Positions 1 through 5,137 of a stretch of DNA of 5,561 nt are shown here, one piece after another; the stretch's first letter is position 1, and every line of letters starts with the position of its first letter. The stretch is from Aquabacter sp. (GTDB lineage Bacteria; Pseudomonadota; Alphaproteobacteria; Rhizobiales; Xanthobacteraceae), in the NCBI GenBank assembly GCA_030147645.1, contig JASBUY010000447.1, positions 1-5,561 on the forward strand, written 5' to 3'. A program made the translations under genes and the position numbers. The notes beneath the pieces are model-generated. The model saw only the letters and a list, made by a program, of their open reading frames with translations, was not told where the DNA came from and did not search any database.

Positions 1-47
1 CCGGTCGCGCGCTGCGGGTCGGGGAGCTGCTCTGCGTCCGTGGCCAT
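1..47 (-). CDS. chvG: Probable sensor histidine kinase ChvG, N-terminal fragment (partial)
   Basis: On the minus strand an ATG at 47-45 opens a frame that stays open to the window edge and reads MATDAEQLPDPQRAT. It begins 38 bases after the chvI stop, in the same direction. Only 15 residues are visible, with no domain, so the call rests on context: chvI is almost always followed by chvG in Hyphomicrobiales. A short hydrophilic, Pro/Gln-rich cytoplasmic tail before the first membrane helix is typical of ChvG. ChvG is an inner-membrane histidine kinase that phosphorylates ChvI and, in several rhizobia, is held in check by periplasmic ExoR. No good Shine-Dalgarno sequence is seen before this ATG, so translation may be coupled to chvI, or the true start may differ. 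Sequence beyond position 1 showing a membrane helix, HAMP and HisKA domain would settle it. Confidence 0.6.
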   Translation of the reverse strand, partial: MATDAEQLPDPQRAT

Positions 48-63
48 GGGATGGACGGAAAAG

Positions 64-95
64 GGGCGCCCGGAAGCGCCCGCTCTCACGCTTCC
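64..95 (-). promoter_or_regulatory. Two overlapping hairpins at the chvI/chvG junction
   Basis: Read on the minus strand, the end of chvI can fold in two ways. Hairpin A pairs GGAAGCG (95-89) with CGCTTCC (78-72), enclosing the chvI stop codon. Hairpin B pairs GGGCGC (81-76) with GCGCCC (69-64) around a six-base loop and is followed by C and four T (63-59). The arms share bases 76-78, so both cannot form together. Hairpin B with its short T run resembles a weak terminator or attenuator, and A resembles an anti-terminator. It could equally be a processing or mRNA-stability element, or chance in GC-rich DNA. The pairing is read directly; any function is inferred. Confidence 0.35.
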
Positions 96-787
96 TTGAA
101 GCGGTAGCCGACCCCGTAGAGGGTCTCGATCATGTCGAAATTGTCGTCCACCGACTTGAACTTCTTGCGCAGGCGCTTGATGTGGCTGTCGATGGTGCGG
201 TCGTCCACATAGACTTGGTCGTCATAGGCCGCGTCCATCAGCGCGTTGCGGCTCTTCACGACGCCCGGGCGCTGGGCGAGCGCCTGGAGGATCAGGAATT
301 CGGTGACGGTGAGGGTCACCGGCTCGTTCTTCCAGGTGCAGGTGTGGCGCTCGGGGTCCATGCGCAGCAGGCCGCGCTCCAGCACCTTGGCGCTGTCGGT
401 CTCGCGCGGGGCGGTGCCGTCCTTGGCGCCGGCGCGGCGCAGCACCGCCTTCACCCGCTCCACCAGCAGGCGCTGGGAGAACGGCTTCTTGATGAAGTCG
501 TCGGCGCCCATCTTGAGGCCGAACAATTCGTCGATCTCCTCATCCTTGGAGGTGAGGAAGATCACCGGCATGTCGGTCTTCTGGCGCACCCGGCGCAGCA
601 ATTCCATGCCGTCCATGCGGGGCATCTTGATGTCGAAGATGGCGAGGTCCGGCGGATTGGACTTGAAGCCGTCCAGCGCCGACGCCCCGTCGGTATAGGT
701 GTCGATCCGATATCCTTCAGCCTCCAGGGCGATGGAGACGGAGGTCAGGATGTTGCGGTCGTCATCGACGAGGGCGATCGTGGGCAT
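86..787 (-). CDS. chvI: Response regulator ChvI (OmpR/PhoB family)
   Basis: This 233-residue protein is the DNA-binding half of the ChvG-ChvI system (BvrR in Brucella), which controls envelope, exopolysaccharide, acid-response and host-interaction genes in Hyphomicrobiales. The receiver domain spans about residues 3-115. It has acidic-pocket residues D8/D9, phospho-acceptor D52 in FDIKMPRMDG, switch T79 in FLTS and conserved K101 in KKPF. A linker at about 118-135 leads to the winged-helix domain at about 136-231, with a recognition helix near 194-210 (VDDRTIDSHIKRLRKKF) and the wing motif GVGYRF at 225-230. Length is normal for the family and no key residue is missing. The start at 787 is supported by AGAGGT at 791-796, spaced normally from the ATG. 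The gene is transcribed away from hugZ and pckA and probably forms an operon with the downstream chvG. Confidence 0.96.
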   Translation of the reverse strand: MPTIALVDDDRNILTSVSIALEAEGYRIDTYTDGASALDGFKSNPPDLAIFDIKMPRMDGMELLRRVRQKTDMPVIFLTSKDEEIDELFGLKMGADDFIKKPFSQRLLVERVKAVLRRAGAKDGTAPRETDSAKVLERGLLRMDPERHTCTWKNEPVTLTVTEFLILQALAQRPGVVKSRNALMDAAYDDQVYVDDRTIDSHIKRLRKKFKSVDDNFDMIETLYGVGYRFKEA

Positions 788-1025
788 GACACCTCTTTCA
801 AGCGTCGGGCGGCGGCGCGTCCCGGGAGCGCCTCGTAGCGGTGAAGCCGGTTCGCGTGGCCGAAATGTGACACCGCGCCTGTTCGAACGCTAAAACTAGC
901 GCCAAAATCGTTTATCAACAACGCGGGAGCTTCCACAACTGGCGGCGCGGGCGCGGCCATGCCCCGCTGCCCCCCCAAGAGGACCCTCCCGCGGCCCTCG
1001 CGCCGGTCGCCACAGGAGCAACGCC
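788..1025. promoter_or_regulatory. Divergent chvI/hugZ promoter region
   Basis: This 238-base gap must carry the promoters for chvI (leftward) and hugZ (rightward). The only AT-rich stretch is about 880-920. On the minus strand it offers a weak sigma-70-like pair for chvI: TTGTTG near 924-919, 17 bases, then TAGTTT near 901-896. This is a poor -10 match and only a candidate. I could not pick out a hugZ promoter. Positions 925-1010 are extremely GC-rich and contain a run of seven C at 970-976. The hugZ ribosome-binding site CAGGAG lies at 1013-1018. No tRNA, small gene or terminator is apparent. Confidence 0.4.
881..901. repeat. Adjacent inverted repeats between chvI and hugZ
   Basis: GTTCGAAC (881-888) is a perfect 8-bp palindrome. 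It shares its last base with the inverted repeat CGCTA-AAAC-TAGCG (888-901), which has 5-bp arms and a 4-base spacer. Both sit in the AT-rich core of the divergent promoter region, where a regulator binding as a dimer could act on either gene. The symmetry is seen in the sequence; operator function is inference. Confidence 0.4.
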
Positions 1026-1721
1026 ATGACCACCCCGAGCGACCCCACCATCGTCCGGCTGATCCATGAGGCCCGCCACGGGGCGCTGGCGAGCCTGGAG
1101 GCGGACGGGGCACCCTATGCCTCGCTGGTGGCGCTCGCGCCGGATGTTGACGGAATACCGGTCTTGTTCCTGTCTGATCTCGCGCGTCATACGCGGAATA
1201 TCACCCGCGTATCGCGGGCCAGTTTGCTTGTTACCGCAACCGCCGCCGACCCTCTCGCGGCGCCGCGGGCCAGCCTGCTCGGGCGCATCCTGAAGACGGA
1301 CGATCCCTCCGCGCGCGCCCGTTTTCTCGCCTTCCACCCCGATTCCGCCCTTTACGCCGACTTTTCCGACTTTTCTTTTCACCGCCTGGAGGTGGAGGAG
1401 GTGCATCTGGTGGAAGGCTTCGGGCGCATCGCCACCCGCCCCGGCTCCGCCGCCCTCCCACCCCCTTGTCCCGCCCTCGCCGCCGCCGAATCCGACATCA
1501 TCGCGCACATGAACAGCGAGCATCAGGATGCAATTCAGCTGTATGCGCAACGTCTTCTGCAAGAGAGCGGTGGGGATTGGCGCATGCTCGCGCTGGATTG
1601 CGCAGGTTGTGATCTGACCGACGGCACGCGGATCCGTCGCCTCGACTTTCCCGCACTTGCGCTGAGCGTTGCTGCGGTGCGGGATAACTTTGTCGCGCTT
1701 GCGAACAGCGCGCGGACATGA
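1026..1721 (+). CDS. HugZ-family protein: split beta-barrel (pyridoxamine oxidase-like) with C-terminal DUF2470
   Basis: This 231-residue protein has no signal peptide and is probably cytoplasmic. The N-terminal part (about residues 6-138) matches the FMN-binding split-barrel family: the ARHGALASL opening, SDLARHTRNI at 50-59, and VEGFGRIA at 129-136. After a proline-rich linker (145-150), residues about 153-227 form a DUF2470 domain marked by HMNSEHQDAIQLYA (161-174). Relatives include the heme-degrading HugZ of Helicobacter and many uncharacterised proteins named as pyridoxamine 5'-phosphate oxidase-related. No histidine occurs after H166, so the C-terminal heme-ligand histidine described for Helicobacter HugZ appears absent. 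Heme oxygenase activity is therefore uncertain, and a flavin or heme-binding role is the safer statement. The ATG at 1026 has CAGGAG at 1013-1018, seven bases upstream. The gene runs towards pckA with no terminator between them. Codon use is patchy compared with chvI and pckA. Confidence 0.85.
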   Translation: MTTPSDPTIVRLIHEARHGALASLEADGAPYASLVALAPDVDGIPVLFLSDLARHTRNITRVSRASLLVTATAADPLAAPRASLLGRILKTDDPSARARFLAFHPDSALYADFSDFSFHRLEVEEVHLVEGFGRIATRPGSAALPPPCPALAAAESDIIAHMNSEHQDAIQLYAQRLLQESGGDWRMLALDCAGCDLTDGTRIRRLDFPALALSVAAVRDNFVALANSART

Positions 1722-1740
1722 AGGAAAGTTTAGATCTAAT
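1713..1740 (+). promoter_or_regulatory. Candidate pckA promoter
   Basis: CGGACA (1713-1718), a 16-base spacer and TCTAAT (1735-1740, five of six matches to TATAAT) form a weak but plausible sigma-70 promoter overlapping the hugZ stop codon. It lies at the start of the only AT-rich stretch before pckA and would give an untranslated leader of about 120 bases. This is a pattern match only; the -35 box is poor and the true start site may lie elsewhere in 1722-1866. Confidence 0.3.
1730..1739. repeat. Perfect 10-bp palindrome upstream of pckA
   Basis: TTAGATCTAA is its own reverse complement and lies nine bases after the hugZ stop, overlapping the candidate pckA -10 box. LacI-family or other dimeric regulators often bind such sites, and pckA in Sinorhizobium is known to be controlled by a LacI-type regulator, PckR. 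I cannot say that this is a PckR site. The palindrome is certain; its function is inference. Confidence 0.4.
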
Positions 1741-1852
1741 CGTTTTTAAGTCCGTCACGGAGAGTTCACAGGCCGCCCGTGCCCCAGTAAGTTCCCTCCC
1801 TTCCGCGAGAGCTCAGCGTCAGCGGGCAGAAGCGCAACATCATGTTGAAGCG

Positions 1853-1859
1853 AGAGGAG
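1853..1859 (+). promoter_or_regulatory. Ribosome-binding site fixing the GTG start of pckA
   Basis: AGAGGAG is followed by seven bases (ACGAGCC) and then GTG at 1867. The nearest upstream ATG (1842) is out of frame with pckA. The strong Shine-Dalgarno match and spacing therefore support GTG as the initiation codon. Confidence 0.8.
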
Positions 1860-1866
1860 ACGAGCC

Positions 1867-3480
1867 GTGCTCGAGACCGGACAACGCAACACCGCCTGCG
1901 GGGCCGACAGCTTCGGGCTGCGCAACCTGGCCGGGGTCCATTGGAACCTGACCGAGCCGGCCCTCTATGAGCACGCGCTCGCCAAGGGCGAGGCGCGCCT
2001 CACCAATGGCGGTGCGCTCGCGGCCGAAACCGGCGTGCATACCGGCCGCAGCCCCAAGGACAAATTCGTCGTCAAGGACGCGGCGACGGAAGGGGAAGTG
2101 TGGTGGGACAATAACGGTGCCATCAGCGAGGCGCAGTTCGACCTTCTGTACGAAGACTTCCTGAAGGCGGCCGAGGGCAAGACGCTTTTTGCCCAGGACC
2201 TCTATGGCGGCGCTGATCGCGACTACCAGATCAAGGCGCGCGTCTACACCGAATATGCCTGGCACTCGCTGTTCATCCGCACCATGTTGCGCCGGCCGGA
2301 ACGCTCGGAACTCGCCGGCTTCGTGCCCGAGATGACCATCATCGACCTGCCGAGCTTCAAGGCCGATCCGGCCCGCCACGGCGTGCGCTCCGACACCGTG
2401 ATCGCGGTGAATTTCAAGCGCGGCATCGTGCTGATCGGCTCGTCCTCCTATGCCGGCGAGATGAAGAAGTCGGTCTTCACCTTCCTGAATTATCTCTTGC
2501 CCGCCAAGGGCGTGCTCCCCATGCACGGCTCGGCCAATGTGGGCAAGGACGGGGACGTGGCGGTGTTCTTCGGCCTGTCGGGCACCGGCAAGACCACGCT
2601 CTCGGCCGACCCCAACCGCACGCTTCTGGGCGACGACGAGCACGGCTGGGGCAAGGGCGGCGTCTTCAATTTCGAAGGCGGTTGCTACGCTAAGACCATC
2701 AATCTCTCTCAGGAAGCCGAACCCGACATCTTCGCCGCGTCCAACCGCTTCGGCACGATCCTGGAAAACGTCATCCTCGACCCGGTCACCCACAAGCCGG
2801 ATTTCGACGATGGCCGCCTGACCCAGAACACCCGCTCCTGCTATCCGCTGGATTTCATCTCCAATGCCAGCCCCACTGGAAAAGCGGGTCAGCCCAAGAA
2901 CATCATCATGCTGGTGGCGGATGCATTCGGCGTCATGCCCCCCATCGCCAAGCTGACGCCAGACCAGGCCATGTATCACTTCCTCTCCGGCTACACCGCG
3001 AAGGTGGCGGGCACCGAGAAGGGCGTGAAGGACCCCGAGGCCACCTTCTCCACCTGCTTCGGCGCCCCCTTCCTGCCGCGCCATCCCAGCGTCTACGGCA
3101 ACATGCTGCGCAAGCTGATTGCCGAGCACAATGTGGATTGCTGGCTGGTCAATACCGGCTGGACCGGCGGCAAGTTCGGCGTCGGCCGGCGCATGCCCAT
3201 CAAGGTCACGCGCACGCTGCTGACGGCGGCATTGAACGGCTCGCTGAAGGATGTGTCCTTCCGCACCGACCCCTATTTCGGGTTCGCGGTGCCGACCTCG
3301 CTCCCCGGCGTCGAGCCGCACATTCTCTATCCCTCCAAGACTTGGGCCGACAAGGCGGATTTCGACGTCACCGCGCGCCGGCTGGTCGCCATGTTCCAGG
3401 AGAATTTCGCACGCTTCGAGAAGCATGTGGACGCTTCTGTGCGCGATGCCCAGCCGCAGGTCCGCATCGCGGCGGAGTGA
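1867..3480 (+). CDS. pckA: Phosphoenolpyruvate carboxykinase (ATP)
   Basis: PckA converts oxaloacetate and ATP to phosphoenolpyruvate, CO2 and ADP. It is the committed cytosolic step of gluconeogenesis during growth on C4-dicarboxylates and other non-sugar carbon. At 537 residues it is full length (about 540 in E. coli). Visible motifs in order are the substrate-binding loop TGRSPKDKF (59-67, with R61), YAGEMKKS in the metal/substrate region, the kinase-1 P-loop GLSGTGKTT at 236-244 (K242), and the kinase-2 metal-binding motif LLGDDEHGW beginning at 253 (D256, D257). NFEGGCYAKTINLS, part of the family signature, follows directly. Translation starts at GTG with a good ribosome-binding site, giving the N-terminus MLETGQRN. 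In Hyphomicrobiales pckA commonly neighbours chvI, and acid induction of pckA has been reported in Agrobacterium. Here a HugZ-like gene intervenes. The gene ends in a strong terminator and is probably monocistronic or co-transcribed with hugZ. Confidence 0.98.
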   Translation: MLETGQRNTACGADSFGLRNLAGVHWNLTEPALYEHALAKGEARLTNGGALAAETGVHTGRSPKDKFVVKDAATEGEVWWDNNGAISEAQFDLLYEDFLKAAEGKTLFAQDLYGGADRDYQIKARVYTEYAWHSLFIRTMLRRPERSELAGFVPEMTIIDLPSFKADPARHGVRSDTVIAVNFKRGIVLIGSSSYAGEMKKSVFTFLNYLLPAKGVLPMHGSANVGKDGDVAVFFGLSGTGKTTLSADPNRTLLGDDEHGWGKGGVFNFEGGCYAKTINLSQEAEPDIFAASNRFGTILENVILDPVTHKPDFDDGRLTQNTRSCYPLDFISNASPTGKAGQPKNIIMLVADAFGVMPPIAKLTPDQAMYHFLSGYTAKVAGTEKGVKDPEATFSTCFGAPFLPRHPSVYGNMLRKLIAEHNVDCWLVNTGWTGGKFGVGRRMPIKVTRTLLTAALNGSLKDVSFRTDPYFGFAVPTSLPGVEPHILYPSKTWADKADFDVTARRLVAMFQENFARFEKHVDASVRDAQPQVRIAAE

Positions 3481-3505
3481 GCGGACGCATCTTTTGAGCG
3501 TCTGG

Positions 3506-3538
3506 GACGGCCCGCCTTGCGCGGGCCGTCTGCATTTT
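3506..3538 (+). terminator. Intrinsic terminator of pckA
   Basis: GACGGCCCGC (3506-3515) pairs perfectly with GCGGGCCGTC (3521-3530) around a five-base loop, giving a 10-bp GC-rich stem, followed by TGCATTTT. It begins 26 bases after the pckA stop. The T tract is short and interrupted, but the stem is strong. A smaller hairpin, GACGC/GCGTC (3484-3488/3498-3502), lies just before it. The structure argues that the MFS gene is transcribed separately from pckA. Confidence 0.8.
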
Positions 3539-3584
3539 GAAGGGAGCGGGGGAACAAGCGTGGCCTTTGCTGGTTTCCGCTGCC

Positions 3585-4835
3585 ATGAGCAGCGTGAGCC
3601 AAGCCGTTCCGGCATCCCCGCCCGTCCCCTCGAACGCGCGCTCGATCCGGGCGCTCGCGGGGCTCAATTTCTGTCTCGCGGATGTCCGCGACGGGCTCGG
3701 GCCGTTTCTCGGCATCTTCCTTCTGGGGCAGGGATGGGCGCCCGACCAGATCGGCTTCGTCATGACGGCGGGCGGGCTCGCGGGCATGCTTGCCTCGACT
3801 CCGCTCGGTGCCCTTGCCGACGCGACACGGGCAAAAAGGGCCTTGATCGCCGCATGCGCCGTCGCGGTCATTGTCGCCTCCCTCGCCTTGCTGGCTCTGC
3901 CGACCTTCACCGTCACGATCCTCTCCCAGGTGGTCACCGGGCTGGCCGGTGCCGCCATCGGGCCGGCCCTTGCTGCGCTGACCCTCGGCCTCGTGGGGCA
4001 GGATGGGCTGCCGGCGCAACTCGGGCGAAACGAAGCCTTCAACCATGCCGGCAATTTCGCGGCGGCGCTGCTGGCGGGCTGGCTCGGCTACAGCTTCGGC
4101 ATCGCGGCGGTGTTCTGGCTGATGGCGGCCATGGCCGCTGCCTCGCTGGTGGCGCTGGCCTTCGTGCGTCCCCGCGACATCGACCATGATGTGGCGCGCG
4201 GCATGGAGCCGGGGGACGCAGCGGAGGGGCATGCGCCGCCGGGCCTCTCGGTGCTCCTGCGCTCGGCGCCCTTGCTCGTGATGGGCGTGACGCTGCTCCT
4301 GTTTCATCTCGGCAATGCAGCCATGCTGCCGCTGCTCGGCCAGGCCATAGCGGCGCGCGGCACGGCGGACCCGAGCGCCTATACGGCGGCCACCGTGATG
4401 GTCGCCCAACTCACCATGGTCCCCATGGCGCTGCTGGCCGCGCGTCTCGCCCGCCGCCACGGCTATTTCATCGTCTTCCTGGCGGCGCTTGCCGCACTGC
4501 CGATCCGCGGGCTCATCGCCGGCCTCTGGCCCTCGGTCTATGCGCTGTTGCCGGTTCAGATCCTCGACGGGGTGGGGGCCGGCCTGCTGGGCGTGGCAAC
4601 GCCCGGCCTTGCCGCCCGTATCCTACGCGGCAGCGGCCATGTGAATGTAGGTATCGGCGCGGTCATGACTCTTCAGAGCATCGGTGCCGCGCTGAGCCCG
4701 ACGCTCGCGGGCCTTGTTGCCGTGCGCTTTGGCTATCCCGCCGCTTTCCTCGCCTTGGCGGGGGTGGCGGCTCTCGCACTGGTGGTCTGGCTCTATGGCG
4801 CGCGGCTCATGATTGGTGCAGCGCGTCATGGCTAA
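3585..4835 (+). CDS. Major facilitator superfamily transporter, substrate unknown
   Basis: From the ATG at 3585 this is a 416-residue, strongly hydrophobic inner-membrane protein with about 12 predicted helices in two blocks. The blocks are about residues 22-192 and 222-410, separated by a charged cytoplasmic loop (RPRDIDHDVARGMEPGDAAE) near 195-214. An MFS motif-A-like loop between helices 2 and 3 reads PLGALADATRAKRALI (73-88, with D79). Two further markers are DVRDGLGPFLG (33-43) in helix 1 and GRNEAFNHAGN (147-157) near helix 5; I recall similar motifs in unassigned proteobacterial MFS proteins. Nothing identifies the substrate. The frame is open upstream to a TTG at 3537, inside the pckA terminator, and to TTG 3567. 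Purine-rich GGAGCGGGGGAA (3543-3554) is poorly spaced for ATG 3585, which has no clear ribosome-binding site, so the start is uncertain by up to 16 codons. It lies between pckA and leuC with no functional link visible. Confidence 0.86.
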   Translation: MSSVSQAVPASPPVPSNARSIRALAGLNFCLADVRDGLGPFLGIFLLGQGWAPDQIGFVMTAGGLAGMLASTPLGALADATRAKRALIAACAVAVIVASLALLALPTFTVTILSQVVTGLAGAAIGPALAALTLGLVGQDGLPAQLGRNEAFNHAGNFAAALLAGWLGYSFGIAAVFWLMAAMAAASLVALAFVRPRDIDHDVARGMEPGDAAEGHAPPGLSVLLRSAPLLVMGVTLLLFHLGNAAMLPLLGQAIAARGTADPSAYTAATVMVAQLTMVPMALLAARLARRHGYFIVFLAALAALPIRGLIAGLWPSVYALLPVQILDGVGAGLLGVATPGLAARILRGSGHVNVGIGAVMTLQSIGAALSPTLAGLVAVRFGYPAAFLALAGVAALALVVWLYGARLMIGAARHG

Positions 4836-5137
4836 GTCCCTGCGCTCCATTGTGGGGCGAGGCTGGAACTGCTAAAAAGCGCGTCATGAGCCCCCGCTTT
4901 GACCATGGTGTCTGCGCTTGCCTGGCCGCGTTCTGCGCCGCCGGCACCCATGCGCGCACCACCATGGAATTCGCAGCGGTGCCGGACCATGTGCGCTTGC
5001 CGGGGCGCTTCTTCGGCCGGTTTACGACCGCGGCCCTGGCCGCGCTTCGCTGACCCTCGCCTTTTTCTGTTTTTGCCCGTTACCGGCCCAGCCCGACGTC
5101 GCGCAGCGCGCGTCGGCGATCCTCAGGACATATCATC
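4836..5137. other. Gap between the MFS gene and leuC
   Basis: These 302 bases contain no recognisable gene. There is no canonical terminator after the MFS gene. A compact GC stem, CGCGGCC/GGCCGCG (5029-5035/5038-5044), has an almost absent loop, and the T runs at 5062-5066 and 5070-5074 lie about 17 bases beyond it, so it is a poor terminator. AGCGCGTCATG occurs twice (4820-4830 at the MFS end and 4878-4888). A hairpin precedes the leuC ribosome-binding site. Short open frames on the plus strand have no recognisable product. A leuC promoter should be here, but I could not identify it confidently. Confidence 0.5.
5093..5116 (+). promoter_or_regulatory. Hairpin in the leuC leader
   Basis: CCGACG (5093-5098) pairs with CGTCGG (5111-5116). 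After a single bulged T (5099) the stem continues as CGC/GCG (5100-5102/5108-5110), closing a five-base loop. The nine paired positions end eight bases before the leuC Shine-Dalgarno sequence AGGA (5125-5128). It has no T tract, so it is not a terminator. It could influence leuC mRNA stability or ribosome access, or be incidental to the GC-rich sequence. Confidence 0.4.

Noticed and set aside
182..838. A 218-codon plus-strand frame opposite chvI.
   Set aside because: Antisense shadow of a fully intact chvI; no motif and no supported start.
970..976. Run of seven C upstream of hugZ as a phase-variation tract.
   Set aside because: It lies in noncoding, very GC-rich sequence, is short, and sits too far from any convincing promoter spacer to support slippage control.
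915..1562. A 215-codon minus-strand frame covering most of the HugZ-like gene.
   Set aside because: Gly/Arg-rich shadow; the plus frame has a ribosome-binding site and family motifs.
1840..3615. A 591-codon open frame on the minus strand opposite pckA.
   Set aside because: It is the antisense shadow of pckA: high third-position GC in the coding strand removes stops on the other strand. The translation is rich in Gly, Arg, Glu and His with no recognisable domain, while the plus strand encodes an intact PckA.
3251..4189. A 312-codon plus-strand frame spanning the end of pckA and the first half of the MFS gene.
   Set aside because: It is out of frame with both genes, reads through the terminator and is Arg/Ser/Pro-rich like other shadow frames.
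3327..4460. A 377-codon minus-strand open frame across the pckA end and MFS gene.
   Set aside because: Composition is low-complexity Arg/Gly/Glu/His, it crosses the pckA terminator, and the plus strand codes a well-formed membrane protein.
4899..4904. TTGACC as a -35 box for leuC.
   Set aside because: No acceptable -10 element is present at 16-18 bases downstream.
4850..5053. A 67-codon frame after the MFS gene that could be a small protein.
   Set aside because: It starts at TTG without a ribosome-binding site and has no recognisable feature beyond a weakly hydrophobic stretch; it cannot be told from chance in GC-rich DNA.
5029..5074. GC stem followed by two T runs as a possible terminator before leuC.
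   Set aside because: The loop is only two bases when fully paired and the T runs start about 17 bases after the stem, which does not fit an intrinsic terminator.
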